Assembly (NCBI GenBank): GCA_003116995.1
Contig: BDSL01000068.1
Location: 434,001-498,000 of the forward strand
Source: Yamagishiella unicocca
Lineage: Eukaryota; Chlorophyta; Chlorophyceae; Chlamydomonadales; Volvocaceae
Length of the DNA stretch: 64,000 nt
Direction: 5' to 3'
Both the position numbers and the translations under genes were made by a program. Below, in pieces: positions 14,212-31,466 of this stretch. The notes beneath the pieces were generated by a model. That model saw only the letters and a program-made list of their open reading frames with translations, did no database searches and had not been told where the DNA came from. Within the stretch, counting starts at the first letter, position 1, and each line of letters opens with the position of its first letter.

Positions 14212-17200
14212 ATGCTCGCGATGCAACTGCAGCGGTGCCGGACGCGAGTCGTCGCGCGTACTCAACGGTGGGTGCACGCAGCCAAATGTCCCGATCGCCA
14301 CACAGGCCTGAGAAGCCTCTCGCTGAGTATATGGCATATTGGTGCCACTAACGCGGCGCGCAACTGCTGTGATCCATTTTTCCTTCGCTGCGGCGCTCCT
14401 CAAGTGGACCACCAGCTCATCGAAATCTGATTTCCATCACCCTTGGCTGGAAGCAATTACTGCGGCTGCCTCTGCGCGCAGGCAATCGCGGCTGGCGGTG
14501 GCGGTGCGGTGCAGCAAGTCAAGCACCGTCGCTGAAGCCAAGAGGTGCGTGCCTCCCAAACCGGTGGCCCACCTGGCGCGGCCTACGAGGGGCTCCGGGT
14601 GTGCATCCATGTCCGGTACGGAACCACAGGTGTTCCGTGTCCCTGCGTCCGCCATCGACGTGCGCGTCGCTACATCGACCAAAAGCAAGCACCCACGCGA
14701 AAGCCCATGCGAACGCACCATGCGAATGCCCATGCGAACACCCATGCGAATATCGATACTGTCTTGAGGGAGGCTGAGCCGTGTCTCAAGGGACGGCATC
14801 TGCAGGGTCGTGTTTGTGTGGGGCGGCGCCTGGCAAAACACGAAAGTGGGCCGGCGCCTGGCGTGTTTGTTCGTGTTTGTAGGTCAAGTGCGCCGAAGCC
14901 GCGAGAACCTAACGACGAAAGCAACTCCAGGGTCCGCGTATAACGTCTGGTGACCTGGACTCCGGTTCTGGCAGAAACGCCGTCCCCGCCCCCTCCTCGG
15001 CGCTGTTACCCCACTCTCCCCCGCGGCTCTCTCCCCCCCCTCCGACGTCTGTCCTAAACGGTTCTTCCTCGCATCCACGGATCCTCCTCGAAACCCCCCT
15101 CCGACGAGCATGCGTGAACTATCCTTTCCATGTCGCGTAAACGGTTTTCACGCCACCCCCCCTCGCGTAAACAGGCCTTTTTTGCCCGACCCCCTCGCAC
15201 CGAACACGCAGGGCAGCCGCGCGGGTCTGCGTCGACCGCTTCGTGCAGAACGACACGCTGCTGGCGCTGGGGCCGGGCGAGATGGTGCGCAGGGGGGTGG
15301 CGTGAAAACCGGTGACACGAAAACGACAGGATTGTGGGCGCATGCTCGGCGGACAGCGAGGATGTGGACGCATGTTGGCGCGGGGGGGGGGGGTATGGGA
15401 GGAAACCCGTAGGTCGGCACTGAAACGCAAAACCGGCGGGGGTGGGGGGGCAGGATGGGAAGCCGAGTGGCGGGGGAAGGATGGCTGCGATGTTATGGAC
15501 GGTGGACGGCATGTTAGGAGCCTGGCCGGAGCGGCGAAAAGCGCAGCTGTACGACGATGACGTCATCGCTGACTGTCCGTACTACGTGTGTGGGTCCCCC
15601 CTTGCCCTCGCTCTGTCGGCACGGCTTGCCTCCAGGCCAACCTCGTGATTGAGGAGGTGGGCCGGCGCCTGGCAACGGGGAAGCTGCAGGTGGGTGCAGG
15701 GAGCCAGGCAGGGAGGAAGCCAGGGACGGAGGGGGAGGAGGTTGCCAGGAAAATCCCATGTACGGGGCGGGGAGGGGGGGGAGGTCCAAGGAAAACCCGT
15801 GTACGGGGCGGGGAGGAGGGCGGGGGAGGTTGGAAGGAAAACCTGTGTACAGGGAGGGGAGGAGGGGGGAAAGGTTGCAAGGAAAACCCGTGTACGGGGC
15901 GGGGAGGGGGAGGCGATGGCAGAGCTGCCCTGCAAGCGCGCCACCCCGCTCGGTGTCCGTTCCGTTGGGCTTGCTGCTAGGCTCCCTCCCTGGACGCCCC
16001 GCATCGCCGCCCGACGCGTCGCCGCCTGACGCAACACGAACGCAAACGCAGGGTGTGGTGGGTGTGCCCGTGTGCGACGTGGCGGCTCACGAAGCGGCGT
16101 TCCATGGCGTGCCGCTGGTTTCGGAGGCGCGTGCGGCGGAGGTGAGGGGGCAGCGCCGACTGGCGAACAGCGAGTTACTGGTATTGCTGTCGCCGCCGCT
16201 GCTGCTGCTCGCAACACAACATTCCAACGCATGCCGCCGGTGCTGCTGACCTGCACCTGCACCTGCGCCTGCACCTGACCCCCTTCCCCCAGGCTGCCGT
16301 GCTGCTAGCGGATGCGGACCAAGTGGACCTGGCTGCCAATGCAGCGCTCCTCGGATGCTCCAGCGAGCCGCAGCAGCCGGATGTAAGTGGCCGGCTGGCC
16401 GGCTGGGCTGGCTAGCTGGCTGGCTAGCTGGCTAGCTGGCTGGCTAGCTGGCAGGCTAGCTGGCTGGCTAGCTGGCGGTACGGTGTGAGGGACGTGGCGG
16501 GTTACGGCACGACGGCGGTAGCGCGGTGGCAGCACAGGACCCCAAACCCTGGCCCCCAGCCCTGGCCCCCAGCCCTGGCCCCCAGCCCTGGCCCCCAGCC
16601 CTGGCCCCCAGCCCTGGCCCCCAGCCCTGGCCCCCAGCCCTGGCCCCCAGCCCTGGCCCCCAGCCCTGGCCCCCAGCCCTGGCCCCTCTCAGCGCAGTGG
16701 CAGCACAGGACCGCAAACCCTGGCCCCCAGCCCTGGCCCCTCCCGCGGGAGAACACCTCGCCAGTCCGCTGCCTTGCTGCTGCCGTTACTGGTGCCCGTG
16801 CTGCTACCGTTACTGGTGCCCTTGCTGCTGCTGCTCAACTGCCTCCAGTGGATGTGACACTGCGCTGCCACTAAAGGCCTCCGGGCCCCCTCCGCGTCCC
16901 ACCGCGGGCCCCCACGCCGGTGCCGTCCCTCCAGATCCCTCGCCTCATGGCGGTCGTGAGGCGGGGCGGCCCCAAGCTGGTGCTTCTCACGGATAAATCA
17001 CGGGTGCGGACGGGGAAGAGGGAGGGGAAGGGGAGGGGGAAGGGGAAGGGGAAGGGGAAGGGGAAGGGGAGGGGGAAGGGGAGGGGGAAGGGGGGCTGAC
17101 TTCCGGTTGCTGCGGAGCTTGCTGGTTTACGAGTCCCTTCCCGAGGAGAGCCTACCTTTTGAGCGTTGAGGCGCCTCAGCTGCCCTGCGCCCCACCGCAT

Positions 17201-18130
17201 GGACCGGCACCCCGCATGGACCACGGCGCGTCAGATCAAGTTCACCAATGCGGCTTCGAAACCGCTTCCTCCCGTACCTCGCCCCCACGTCCCGTCGTCA
17301 CTCTCCCCGCCGCTGGCCCCGTCTGTTGCGGCTGCCGCTTTTGCCCCGTGCCCCTGATAGGTGGTGACCCGGCTGGGGGGGGTGCTGCCCGTGTGGCTGG
17401 ATGCTGACTCCTGGGAGGAGCAGGCGGAGGACCTGGATGACATCTTCCTGGGGGACGCGGAGCTGTGGTGGGTGTGGGAGGGTGCATGGTGGCATGCCGG
17501 CTGGAGAGTACACGACAGGCGGTGGCACAGTGGCGCATATTGAATTAGGGTACCATGGACGACGTGACAACGCTAGAACCGGGATGCCCTGCCTTGATTA
17601 TGTACGCCATGCGAGCACTGCTGCTCCAAGAGCGCTCTGGCTGCTCCTGACCTGTCGCCCCCCGACCTGTCGTACCGTGCCGTACCGTACAACAACATAT
17701 CTGACGTCACTGGCTGCCGGTGTGTTCCGTTCTGGTGCGCAGGCGGCGGGCGCACACGGGGCAGGCCGAGGACCCTCGGGGGGGCGACATTCCCTACATC
17801 AGCCCGGAGGTACGGCATGTGGCACGTGTACGACAAGGTTGTTGCGAGGGCCGAGCGGAGGCGCACGGTGGTGACCTAATGAAGTGCGGTGCCCGCCCCA
17901 TTCACCATCGTTCTGTTCGCACTGTACCTTCCTTACAGGGGCATACCATCGTGGACGTGCGGTTCTACGAGGGGCTAAAACTGTACGGCGAGGACGAGCC
18001 GTACGACAAAATTGTCGAGGAGATTGGGCAGGTGGCGGGCGTGGTGGCCCACGGACTGGTTATCGGGCGGGCGGCGGCGGCCGTGGTGGCACGGGAGGGT
18101 GACGACGGACCGCAGGTAGTGGAGTTTTGA
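14212..18130 (+). CDS. Ribose-5-phosphate isomerase homologue, plastid RPI4-like
   Basis: Ten exons join in phase (286 aa): 14212-14267, 14482-14544, 15212-15284, 15636-15689, 16052-16141, 16293-16382, 16935-17003, 17361-17467, 17743-17809 and 17939-18130. The first two encode an Arg/Ser/Ala-rich leader with almost no acidic residues, ending in RLAVAVRCSKSSTVAEAKR, that suits plastid import. RPI-family blocks follow: VCVDRFVQNDTLLALGPGEM, VVGVPVCDVAAHEAAFHGVP, WEEQAEDLDDIFLGDAELW, RGGDIPYISPEGHTIVDVRF, GVVAHGLVIG. They align best, from memory, with the divergent plant isoform RPI4. The canonical GLGTGST and DGADE...KGGGG...REK blocks are replaced (LALGPGEM; LLADADQVD with no Lys-Gly-rich loop), so isomerase activity is doubtful. 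Canonical role: ribose-5-phosphate/ribulose-5-phosphate interconversion in the pentose phosphate pathways. Confidence 0.85.
15043..15100 (-). repeat. Dispersed repeat family A, copy in RPI intron 2
   Basis: Read on the minus strand it runs TTCGAGGAGGATCCGTGGAT, then GCGAGGAAGAACCGTTTAGG and ACAGACG. It matches copies in introns of the desaturase and kinase genes. A family B copy (CATGTCGCGTAAACGG) follows at about 15128. Confidence 0.75.
15725..15912. repeat. Four tandem copies of a 45-60 base G-rich unit in an RPI intron
   Basis: Each unit contains AAGGAAAACCCGTGTACGGG followed by GCGGGGAGG with variable G-runs. Similar single units occur at about 55243 and 57383 in the kinase gene introns, so the unit is dispersed as well as locally amplified. 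Confidence 0.7.
16395..16475. repeat. (GGCTGGCTA)-type simple repeat in an RPI intron
   Basis: Tandem CTGGCTAG/CTGGCTGG units directly after the splice donor at 16383. Confidence 0.8.
16546..16690. repeat. 13-base minisatellite in an RPI intron
   Basis: About ten copies of CCCTGGCCCCCAG. Because 13 is not a multiple of three the repeat is open in several frames on both strands, giving false Pro-rich and Gly-rich reading frames. Confidence 0.9.
17028..17096. repeat. (GGGGAA/GGGGAG)n purine tract in an RPI intron
   Basis: A run of GGGGAAG and GGGGAGG units after the donor at 17004. The short open stretch after it (about 17120-17165) is not needed to complete the protein and was not used. Confidence 0.8.
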
Positions 18131-18799
18131 TGCAATGCCAGGGTGGCAGGTTGTGACTTTGTGTTGGGGGGCATCCGGACGCCATCCAGATTCCTTAATC
18201 AAGTGCGAAGCGGTTGGCGACGTGGTCGCGGCAGCGACGTCTATGAGCCGTGATTCGACGGGCCGTCCGCGAGAATTACCGAGCGTTGCACAACGGCCAA
18301 GTCCGGAAGTCCTTGAGCTATGGCGCGAGCAACGGCCGCTGAGCCATTGTTCGTAGAGAATTCGGTGTCGATTATTTTACCACTGGACTTGGGTAGGATC
18401 TGCACGCAGGGAACGGCAGGGATTACCGGCAGTTGACTACCGTCACCGGCGGCATGACATGGAACGGTGGAGTCCGCGTGGGCGTCATCTGTACAACACG
18501 TATAATACATAGATATAAGGAAAGACAAATGCGAGGGCAGTTCTGCATAAGCGTTCGCGTGCCGTCCTAGCAAATGGTAGAATACCGGTAACCAAGGACC
18601 CCACATCATCGGAAAGTAAGCAGCACGCCATTCCGATTGACATATCATTATGCGCTTACCTTCTGAGGTTGCTGTGACTCGTCGAAGTGCTCGCAACAGG
18701 TTGAACCCAGGGAGCTCGATTTCATCGGGTAAGAAGTATCAAGGGAGAAACATCTGCAGGACGCAGTACCCCGGACACCCTCGTGCCACGGCGTAGGCC
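18131..18799. other. Spacer; one minus-strand open frame of unknown status
   Basis: A minus-strand frame at 18241-18696 ends with a stretch reading TNNGSAAVARAIAQGLPDLA, which is not repeat-derived. I could not connect it to splice-supported exons or to a family. It may be a gene fragment or chance. Confidence 0.3.
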
Positions 18800-19772
18800 A
18801 TGATGAGGTTCTTGCTGAGCGTCCTCGTGGTCCTCGGGACGTGTCGGGACCCAACGCTCCCTGACGAACTTATTTGGTCGCTGCAGGCTGCAGTTGCAGC
18901 CGCCGCGTTTGGGGTTTCGACCACATTCCAAACTTGCGTGGTTAACGGAGGATTGGTAAGGGCTCGCTGCTCAATGACTACAAGAGGATCTAGGGTTTGG
19001 TTACAGCCGAGCCAGCTACAGTCGCGGGAAGTGAGGGGCACCTTAATTTCTCCACATTGTGTGCCACAAATTTGCCTGCCTGTGTGCGCCCGCGCTCGCG
19101 CCGCCTGGGCGGGGCCGCTGCACGCAGGCGTACGGCAGCAACCAATGGCGCTACCCGGACGGCTGCATTGTGTGTCGTACAGATTGGCAGTGGTGGTACA
19201 TAGACGCATACATACCCACCGGCTCCAGGTCAATTGCCGTACGTAGGTGCCAACGACTGCCCGGCTGTGGCGCCCGGCTGCAGTGACAACAACATCGTCG
19301 TGTGCCTATCATGTGGAGAAACCATCGGAATTCGGAATGCTGGCTATCCTTCCAGCCGCTAGCCTGGACGCGCGGCCAGCATCATCTTTATTTCTGGGGT
19401 GGTCGGAGTACCCACAGCAGTTGGTCGGCTGGCTGACGGCGCCACCCTGCTCATCAGGACAGCTTGCCGCCACGGGGAGGGGATATCCGCCAGCAGGCCT
19501 TCTAGCGCCTCCAAACATTCCCGCCATCCCGGCCCAGACTAGTGCGGGAGCCTTGGCTGCGCTCGACAGCTGCACGCCAGCCCCCCACCGCCGCCGACCC
19601 ATGTGCTGACTCAGCCCCGTGCAACTATCTAACCAGCATGCAGGACCGCCGCCAGCTCATCGCGTGCCCTCAAGGCATCCCCAGCATGTGCAACGCCCAG
19701 CATACCATCAACACTGGGTGCGCGTATTCCAGCCCTGTGGCTCCCCCCTGCCCCTCCATGCTGTACGACTGA
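18800..19772 (+). CDS. Small probable secreted Cys-rich protein, unrecognised
   Basis: Three exons with good splice signals, all in phase 0, give 152 aa: 18800-18955, 19128-19238 and 19581-19772. The protein begins with a signal-peptide-like stretch (MMRFLLSVLVVLGT). The middle exon is rich in aromatic residues and Cys (WRYPDGCIVCRTDWQWWYID). The last exon carries regularly spaced Cys (DPCADSAPC, ACPQGIPSMC, NTGCAY, PPCPSMLYD, then stop). This points to a disulphide-bonded extracellular or wall protein. I do not recognise the family. The third exon's acceptor is the least certain, and a further exon between 19239 and 19580 is possible. Confidence 0.45.
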
Positions 19773-20228
19773 TAGCAGCGGGTTCCCCCATAAGAGGCGC
19801 ACGTCAACACCAAGGGCCTGGGACTACCGGTAGCTGTGTTTCCGCAATGTCCTGTACCGGGGGTACCGCCGCCATAGCGGTTACCACCGGTGAGACCCCC
19901 TGGAGGCCTTGCTGGCTCCATCCACGGAACCTATCCTTGGGTCTCATGCACATCCATCAGTCGGACCACCGGGCCCAACCCCTGGAGGCCACGTCTCCAT
20001 GCAGCTCCCCCACGCTGAGCGGCATTCCCTTGGGAGGGTCGCTCCGAAAACGAAAAGGAGCGCCCAGCAGATCCAACGTGCCCGCACGTGTTCCCTCATA
20101 CTCGTAATACATTCTCACCTCTACACGGGCTGTCTGCTCTGCCTAACGTCCCCGCTTCAACATTGTACTTTCCAGCCCTGGGTACGACATAACCCAGATT
20201 TGCCATTACCTAGGGCTGTTTTTGGTGG
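19773..20228. other. Spacer without a supported gene
   Basis: Lies between the 3' ends of two convergent genes. Open frames at 19619-20107 and 19909-20499 have no family or splice support. Confidence 0.45.
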
Positions 20229-22533
20229 CTATCGCTGTCCTAGCAGTGCTCGCAGCCGTGCTATCTCCTCGTCTATGCGCTGCCGTTCCGCTTCACTGCG
20301 CTGCAGTTCCTCGTCTTTGCGCCGCAGCTCCGCTTCACTGCGCTGCAGTTCCTCGTCTTTGCGCCGCAGCTCCGCGGCCATGCGCCGCAGCTTCAACGGC
20401 TGTGCGACCTCCTCCAACCACGCCTTCCGCTTCCTCCGGAGGAACTTGTCAGAGCTCTTCAGGCCGATGCCCATCGACTCTGGCTCCCGATTGGGGTAGA
20501 AAATGGAGTGCAGAATCGCAAGCACCTGCAGTCACCAACACCATGATCAGGTGCATCGGCGACATATAAGGTGACATGGTAAATCGGCCCTGCCCTGCCC
20601 TGCCTCCCTCCTTTTCCTGTGTCATGCTACCGGGCCTTCTCGCCACTCCGGCATGCTATTATGGAGACCGCTGATAACAAGCGGTTTCAACAGCTGAGTC
20701 GTTTCAGCATTGCTACCCGTGTGACAGCAACGGTACGGCAACACCTACGACAGGAGCTGGAAGTGGGCTGCTGCTACTACTACTGCTGTTATATACTTGC
20801 CGTTGCCATACCCTGTCCTGCTACATCCCATAATGAAGTAACCCTGAGCCTCACCTACCCTTACAATGCCCATCACATTTCCAAGCTGCAATCTGGATGT
20901 CAGCGGCGCCGCGAGGTCATCACACCTGGACACATAGAACACGTCGCCCGACAACTCCACCCGCACGAAGCGCCAGATGCGGAGGTCAGTCAGCACTGCC
21001 CACACAACGGTTGAGCTCCCAGTCGGTGAGGTCGCGGTGTTTTGCATATTGAGCCTTGCCAGTTCTACAGCGCTAGCTAGCGGCTGGTACCACTGGTGAT
21101 CGTCGAACGCGGGCTTCACTTCCACCACGAGCACCGCGGTGAAGTCGAAGCGCCAAACCGACTGCAAGCTAGATGAACAGAGCGCCAGCTTAGCTAAGGA
21201 CCTGTCACCTCGTACGACTGTGAACTGCACAGGTCCTGCAGGTACCGAAAAACGCCACGTACTCGTAAGAGAACAACCCACGTCCTGCCATTCCGGGCGA
21301 GCTGTTCTTATACATGGCAGCGATACTATGTTGCAGGGTGAATCGGTATGGACTTTTGGGGCGCCAGCATTGTTCCCCGGTCTAAGTTGCTGCTGCCTTG
21401 GCGTCGGCCAGAGAGGATCGAGGACGGGCACTAGTTGATATGGGGGCAATCCTAGGCGAATCTCCTAGTTCGCATAGTCTGCCCTTGCCAACGGCGAGGC
21501 CATAAGATGGATCCAGGTGTGAAGAACATGTGGGCTCAGATCTCGTCGACGGTTCCACGCTCGGCCGTGGAAAGGCTTGCGGCTGACTAAGGCTGGCTTA
21601 GGTTGTTCGTGGGGTTGTGCCAGATTTGCTCCATATACAATTATTTGTGGCAAGAGCGGATTCCTCCATTACCTTGGTCAGGTTTGGGTGAATGGATGCA
21701 GAAAGTCCCTCTCTTTGGGACAGTGGGGCAGAAATGGGTCCGTGTGCACAAAAGCTCCTCGACCCACCCGTGCTGTCGATCCCAGGGATGTCCTCCTCGT
21801 GCCCAAGCAGCAGCGCACTGCCGTCGTACTCTTCCTCGCTTTCATCGTCCTCCTCCTCGCTTTTGTCGTCCTCCTCCTCGCTTTTGTCGTCCTCCTCATC
21901 GGCCCCGCCCATGACGCTTCCTTGCAAAAGCAGCAAGGCGGGCTCCGACGCGGCGGGCTTCGACGCTGGGGGCTCTGAGGCTGGGGGCTTCGAGTCTGGG
22001 GGCTCTGAGTCTGGGGGCTCCGACGTGGTGGAGAACTACAAGCGTGGGTTCAACAGGGTAGCAACATTGTCAGCAAGAGAAGTGGGTGCTCATAGCAGCA
22101 CATCGATGCAGGGGGTTACGGGGGCCTCCCGCAAGGACTTGTCTGTGCTATATTCTATGCGAAATGGTCTTACCTGAAGTCTTGCAAGGTTCTTTAGTAG
22201 ATCGTATACAAAGATGTACATGTATTGCGCACTTCTTGTCTGGATGACCAAGCTCTCACTCATGACAATGTCAAAGCCCACCGCCTTCAGGAAGGCCTGC
22301 GCGGAGGCCTCAGACGGCAAGCGTGGCCAATCCGCTTTGTAGATAGGTATGAGGTTGAAGGCCGCTAAGCTGCCCATTGCAGACTCCAGTCTCCCGGGTT
22401 TTTCGGACGTTCCAAGCCGGAATTTGGTCGAATTTGCATAGCGATCCCGGAATTCCACAAAGGAGTCAATACTGCTAAAGCCCTTCCGTCCTTGGACGCT
22501 TGCGGGCGAGTCAGGGGTCCGCTTTTCGCTCAT
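20229..22533 (-). CDS. Unrecognised protein with PD-(D/E)XK-nuclease-like core and coiled-coil tail
   Basis: Four exons join in phase 0 (about 440 aa): 22533-22174, 22035-21673, 21161-20859 and 20525-20229. One further exon between 21673 and 21161 is possible. Exon 1 (start MSEKRTPDSPASV) is globular. Exon 2 opens with Ser/Glu/Pro repeats (SEPPDSEPPDSKPP) and an acidic stretch (DDKSEEED repeats). Exon 3 holds WRFDFTAVLVVEVKP followed by DHQWYQPLASAVELA and VVWAVLTDLRIWRFVRV. The D...(E)xK spacing and the later LTD-W-F strand resemble PD-(D/E)XK nuclease-like domains of restriction-like and Crinkler-like proteins. Exon 4 ends in a 14-residue heptad repeat (ELRRKDEELQRSEA, two copies plus a variant), a coiled coil. 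Function unknown; activity is not shown. Confidence 0.6.
20240..20392. repeat. 42-base in-frame repeat coding for a coiled coil
   Basis: Two near-perfect copies plus a diverged third, each encoding 14 residues on the minus strand. The unit length of two heptads keeps both the reading frame and the coiled-coil register. Confidence 0.8.
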
Positions 22534-24447
22534 CGCCGTCGAGCAAACGTTATTGGGGAGGGACAATAACGTCAAGACGCGCGGACGCGACTGTTCGTCC
22601 GGTTCGTGTTTCAGGCTGACACTGTCCGGTAATTATATTAATATGTATGCAGGCCCCGTATTAAGGTACAACCTCGATTGTGTTTTACAAACTTACAATG
22701 TTACATTCGTACTTTCATACGGCACGCGTCCGTTCAACCCTTCAACTTGAACTTCATCAGGGACCAGTATTAATAGCACCCAGGTGGTGGCTTCGTTCTG
22801 CTGCAAGCAATGCCACAGGCTTTCAATCAGGGTATTTGTCGTACAGGCTCCAAGAGGGAGAGCAGCAAGCGCCACACAAATGAACATGTGTTAACTGGCG
22901 TTAGTCACGTTAGTGTCGCCGTGATTTGAAAGCAGTGGCAGACTGCTGCCGGCCTCCTACCTGCGAGGATGCTTTCAAAACACGGGCGGTTTGTATGCAC
23001 CCCTGCAAGCGGGTGCTTAGGCAATTGCCAAGCAGTCCTCCAACCACGCGTGGATGCCTGTTACACCTGCTGCCGGCGTCAACGTTCCGCCAACTGTAGG
23101 GCTCTTAGGGCCTAGAGAGCCTCGTCTGAGAGCCGTGTAAAGGGTATGGTCGGAAGGGCCGCAAATGCGCACTACCTACCATGTTCTTGAGCACTGAATT
23201 GTCGGTGGTTTGGTGCGGTTTGCAGCGTTCATTACAGATTAGTTATGTGGGCCGTACAGATCACGGCTGACCCCACACTGACCCCTACCAACGCATCCGA
23301 ACACGGGCTAGCATCCTCCCCAGCCCTGCACCGCCCGCCCGCCCGACCGACCCACACATACGCCACGCTTTAGCGGCAAATTGCCGTACAAGCCTCCGAC
23401 AGACGCCTCCTCGCCCCACACCACGTGCGCATTCACTCCAAACACGTGCGCTGCTGCTATGTTTCCTCCCAGCCACTACGGACCACCCTCCACGGACCTG
23501 CGGGGCCTGGCTTGGCAGCCAATGCGACGGCCGTCAGCCCGCTAGCCATGAGGCCGTTGAGGGCACCCGAACAAAATCGTGTGCTGGGTAGGGAGCGCAA
23601 AAGGTGGCGGGTGTGGCGGCGGCACCCAACCCAGATCCCTCCGATCCTTCGCCCCGCCTCTCCGACCCCCGCGGAAACACGGCTCGAGTAGAAATGGTCA
23701 CGTGCGCAGCGCGCACACACATGCGTTACGACCACTCTCAGCACGTGTATGCCGTACGTTTCGTACTATAGACCGGCACCCGCCGCATTTCATGGCCCTG
23801 GCGCCTCCCATGCTGCTGCTCCTTGTCCTCCTCGTGGTCGTCCGATACACAACACCCAGCGCAGCAGTCCGTGTCGCCTGCTCCTTCTGCCGCTGCCTTC
23901 CCTCATACCCACATGCATGTCAATTGTAGGTTCCTGAGCGCACGGCATGCACTGCTCTGTACATGTCGACCCGACTCCGACAAAACCTCGACCTGCCTGC
24001 AGCCCCCCCCCACAAGCCGCTACCTGCCGCCTCCACTACTGACGAGCAAGCACCCCCCTGCTCCCGCATGCAGCTCCATATCCATCGACCGGGCAATCCT
24101 AGTCACTCCAACATCAACTGCCGCATGCATATTCCTGATCCCCGTGAGCTGAGCCGCGCGACCCCGCGCCGGGATCAGCGCCACCACTGCAAGGCACAAG
24201 ACAAGATAGACCCGTTGTGCCTGCAAGCCGCTCCGGCCTCGGCCCACCAGAGCCCCGGTTCGCGAAGCTCAGCCCCAGCCCCCTGAAAACGACCTAACAC
24301 CCGACACCCAGCGGGCTAGCAACCCTCAAGAGGGGGAGCTAGCCAGCTCCGACCGCCGCCTCCTGCCCCTAGCATATGGTAGTGGATCGCAGTGCTCCGA
24401 TCCGAGCACGTCCCAACGGTTTGGATGGATGCGCGCGCCCGGGGGCC
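22534..24447. other. Spacer; one small signal-peptide-like open frame
   Basis: No multi-exon gene could be assembled. A plus-strand frame at 23791-23929 (45 codons) starts MALAPPMLLLLVLLVVV and ends with a few Cys, so it could be a first exon or a small secreted peptide, but nothing else supports it. Confidence 0.35.
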
Positions 24448-31140
<6,693 letters not shown>

Positions 31141-31466
31141 TTGGAAAGCCAAGGAGCAAAAACGCAGAATCAAGTGCCGTTCTATGCGAAGAGCAGAGAT
31201 TAAGGATGCAGTCCAGGCGGGTCATAAGTATAGGGTGTTCAGTTCAGTTTGGTGCCGTACGCCAATCCTCAAGACCCAAGGATGGGCTCACAGCTTCCTG
31301 TATCGCTATAATTATTTGAGATAGTTACGTTGCTTTCAGTACGAGTTCCATTTTCCCGGACTCATCGTCTCCGCCGCCAGTTCTCACAACGACCGCTCAG
31401 GGCGTTGCCCCAATTCGTAATTCCATTTCAGTCTTGGATTTCTCATTAGGTAAAATTTGTGCCGGT
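31141..31466. promoter_or_regulatory. Shared upstream region of the divergent ZDS and L1-domain genes
   Basis: Only 326 bases separate the two start codons. A TATAATTATT stretch at 31307-31316 is the only core-promoter-like sequence I see and could serve the plus-strand gene. Confidence 0.5.

Noticed and set aside
14437..14841. Minus-strand gene overlapping RPI exon 2
   Set aside because: It reads openly, but the plus-strand exon 14482-14544 has matching splice phase on both sides and completes the transit peptide; the minus frame has no family match.
16485..16874. Pro/Trp-rich open frame (GPQPWPPALAPS) and its Gly-rich complement
   Set aside because: Translation of the 13-base repeat inside an RPI intron.
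17097..17165. Extra RPI exon reading LLVYESLPEESLPFER
   Set aside because: Family alignment runs directly from LVLLTDKSR to VVTRLGGVLPV, exons on both sides are in phase 0 without it, and it has no proper donor.
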